A stretch of 64,000 bases of DNA, from assembly GCA_905250115.1 (NCBI GenBank), contig CAJNOI010000030.1, forward strand, positions 672,944 to 736,943, read 5' to 3'. Below are positions 62,076 through 64,000 of the stretch, piece after piece. Every line of letters begins with the position of its first letter. Position 1 is the stretch's first letter. The DNA comes from Adineta steineri (taxonomy: Eukaryota; Rotifera; Eurotatoria; Adinetida; Adinetidae). The translations under genes were made by a program, and so were the position numbers. Under the pieces are notes generated by a model. It made no database searches. It had not been told where the DNA came from and was given only the letters and a program-made list of their open reading frames with translations.

Positions 62076-64000
62076 GATGCTGTTTTATATGAGATTGAAT
62101 ATATAATTATGTTCGATCTAAAAATAAATGATAATAGTTAGAATAGAATATAAAAACATCGAAATGAATTAATAAATAGAAGTCAATCCAAATAAACAAC
62201 ACAATTTCGATGGAAGAGGTTTTTAATGGAATTTAGGAATAAAGTAAATCCACTCTATTGATGGTTATTGATGATTTATATTTATTTTAATTTAACTATG
62301 AGATTTCGATAATGATTTTCATTAAGATAAATATTGATTGACAATTTATTGTTGAGTAAGTATTTAAATTCGATCAACAGATGGCGCTATTAGACAAAGC
62401 AAGAAAAAGACTCACTCAAACATCATATTCGATAGATTATAAATGGCAATAAAAATCAATCATCTGATTAAGATAAAAGACAAACATCTTCAAAAATGTT
62501 TTACAAATACAAATCCTTATAAATTGGGATAATACATCTCATGTATTTGAATTATACTTGTATGAATCTGATATTTATGTGAACATTCAGTAGAATCAAG
62601 TTCTAAGTTGTAGTAACATATATGATATTTATCACATATTACTCAATCAAGATTTTAATAAATTTATATATATATATTTCAGGTCAAAGTATAAACTCGA
62701 ATCTTGCATGGGAACTTTAACACGGTGTATATTTCTGCATTGTGCAATATAATTCAGCGCGAACCGGAAAGAATTGATGTTCTGTTGTAAAATTTTCCTT
62801 CCTACCATACGAATAATTCGTTTCGATCCACTGAAAACTATCGTTTCATCCTATTTAATATGTCCATGTTGTCCTTTGACTTAGTTTTGAATACAAATTA
62901 TGGAAGAGCAAAATTTGAAAAAACAATTAAAAACTGTGATATAAATTTTCGTTTAAAAGACGTTCTATCCATAATATCAGTTTTAACCAATTAGAGAAAT
63001 TTCCTTGTGTTAATTTATTATATAAATATCAGTCTTTCAAAATCGAACATATGTATGAGTACATTTGGAAATACATGATTTTAGTAATATGTAAAAATTT
63101 AGGAAGTAATTTCGTGTCTAGTATGACTTAGATATGAAGATTCATTTTGTCAACCACTCTCTGAAATTATTTTTGACAAGACTTGACTAATATTACGTTT
63201 ACTTTTTTTCATTTTCATTTCTCCTTGCCGTATCTCATTCAATTTATCAATACTCTGGTAATGTCACAATTAAACAGCATAAATTAAGAAAAAAAAATCA
63301 TTACCTGTTACCTTCATTTGACTATAATTGTTTCTCATAGAAAAAGTGTCAATCGAAAATCAATTGAATTTAATCTTCGTTTTTTCGAAATATTTTTGTA
63401 TTATTTAGACGAACGTATGAACTTGTTTAAAAAATTTGTTCATAACATTTAAATTGATTGTTGAAAAATTATTATTCGGTTAATATGTTATAATGATTAA
63501 AATTAGTTATATAAAATTTAATTTTTTTAACAAAAAAAATTGTTTTTGTAAAAAAATAAAATAGAAGTCACTATCAATCAATGAAATATTCCGGATACGA
63601 ACGTACTCTGTCTCTAATAGTCATATAAATCATAAAAACTAAATTGAATATCTTTGAAATATTCGAATTAAACATGATATTGATTTGAAAATAAATCTCT
63701 ATAAACATATAAAGAGTGTCCTCTGTCGAATATTCATAAATGAGGATGGTAGGCGTTGTCGTCTCCTATAATTTGTGGACGACAAACAAAAATATACATG
63801 TATACTTATTCACACATCATATCATTTGTCCTGTTGCTATTTCGATAGTTTCTACGATATTTTTCGTGAAGTTTAACAGAAAAACTATTTATTTTTTTTT
63901 TATTCAGATAATTATTTATATTTCTTTTCTTAGAAATGATTAGATAAGCTAAATAATGCAAATTATTCTATGAAATATGAGATTATCTTTGGGTTTTTTT
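62076..64000. other. Right-hand intergenic region upstream of RPL3
   Basis: 1.9 kb AT-rich sequence without a credible gene. It should contain the RPL3 promoter near 62080-62250. A 15-bp string shared with position 38959 occurs at 62377-62391. The frame at 63740-63943 looks random. Confidence 0.4.

Overview
The window is AT-rich eukaryotic genomic DNA packed with genes. Introns are mostly 50-70 nt with GT...AG ends; longer introns tend to carry small transposons. Animal-specific gene families (Na+/Ca2+ exchanger, SS18, polypeptide GalNAc-transferase, TFAP4, G-protein gamma) show it is a metazoan. An intronless arginine ADP-ribosyltransferase fused to kinesin-light-chain-like TPR repeats, a decayed NHL-repeat gene, abundant MITEs and very short introns together suggest a bdelloid rotifer. 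That assignment is inference, since no species marker is present.

Layout from left to right. The C-terminal end of an unrecognised + strand gene (2-511). A tiny SHIPPO/STPG-repeat gene (-, 749-1067). Ribosomal protein S6 kinase (+, 1932-4918). A decayed NHL-repeat gene (-, about 6051-7015). The ART-TPR gene (+, 8003-10003). 4.4 kb without recognisable genes. A Rap1GAP-like gene (+, 14404-18399), convergent with a polypeptide N-acetylgalactosaminyltransferase (-, 19153-22580). A small unknown gene (-, 22712-23227) and a divergent alpha/beta hydrolase (-, 24342-25490). An SS18/CREST-type BAF subunit (+, 26646-28504) and a G-protein gamma subunit (+, 29636-30239). An NCX Na+/Ca2+ exchanger (-, 30937-35097). 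About 7.8 kb of mostly non-coding, microsatellite-rich DNA with a 100-N gap. The largest subunit of TFIIIC, GTF3C1 (-, 42874-51539). A four-TM protein (+, 52680-53396), the bHLH-ZIP factor TFAP4 (+, 56289-58383) and ribosomal protein L3 (-, 60635-62075). The last 1.9 kb shows no gene.

Most of these are ordinary single-copy metazoan housekeeping and signalling genes with no operon-like relationship: S6K and RPL3 act in translation, GTF3C1 in Pol III transcription, SS18 in chromatin remodelling, and Rap1GAP, G-gamma and NCX in signalling and Ca2+ handling. The spliced models below were built by hand from GT/AG sites and reading phase. Every multi-exon model sums to a multiple of three.

The most notable observations are: (1) a pair of alternative exon cassettes of exactly equal length (204 nt each, one cassette split by an intron) in the GalNAc-transferase catalytic domain; (2) an apparent 2-nucleotide exon in the S6 kinase catalytic loop; (3) a canonical C2H2 zinc finger inside GTF3C1; (4) several small inverted-repeat transposons in introns and intergenic DNA, including a nested pair and two copies of one family in opposite orientation within GTF3C1; and (5) a scaffold gap in the ART-TPR gene whose two flanks are a 47-bp exact repeat, indicating an assembly artefact.
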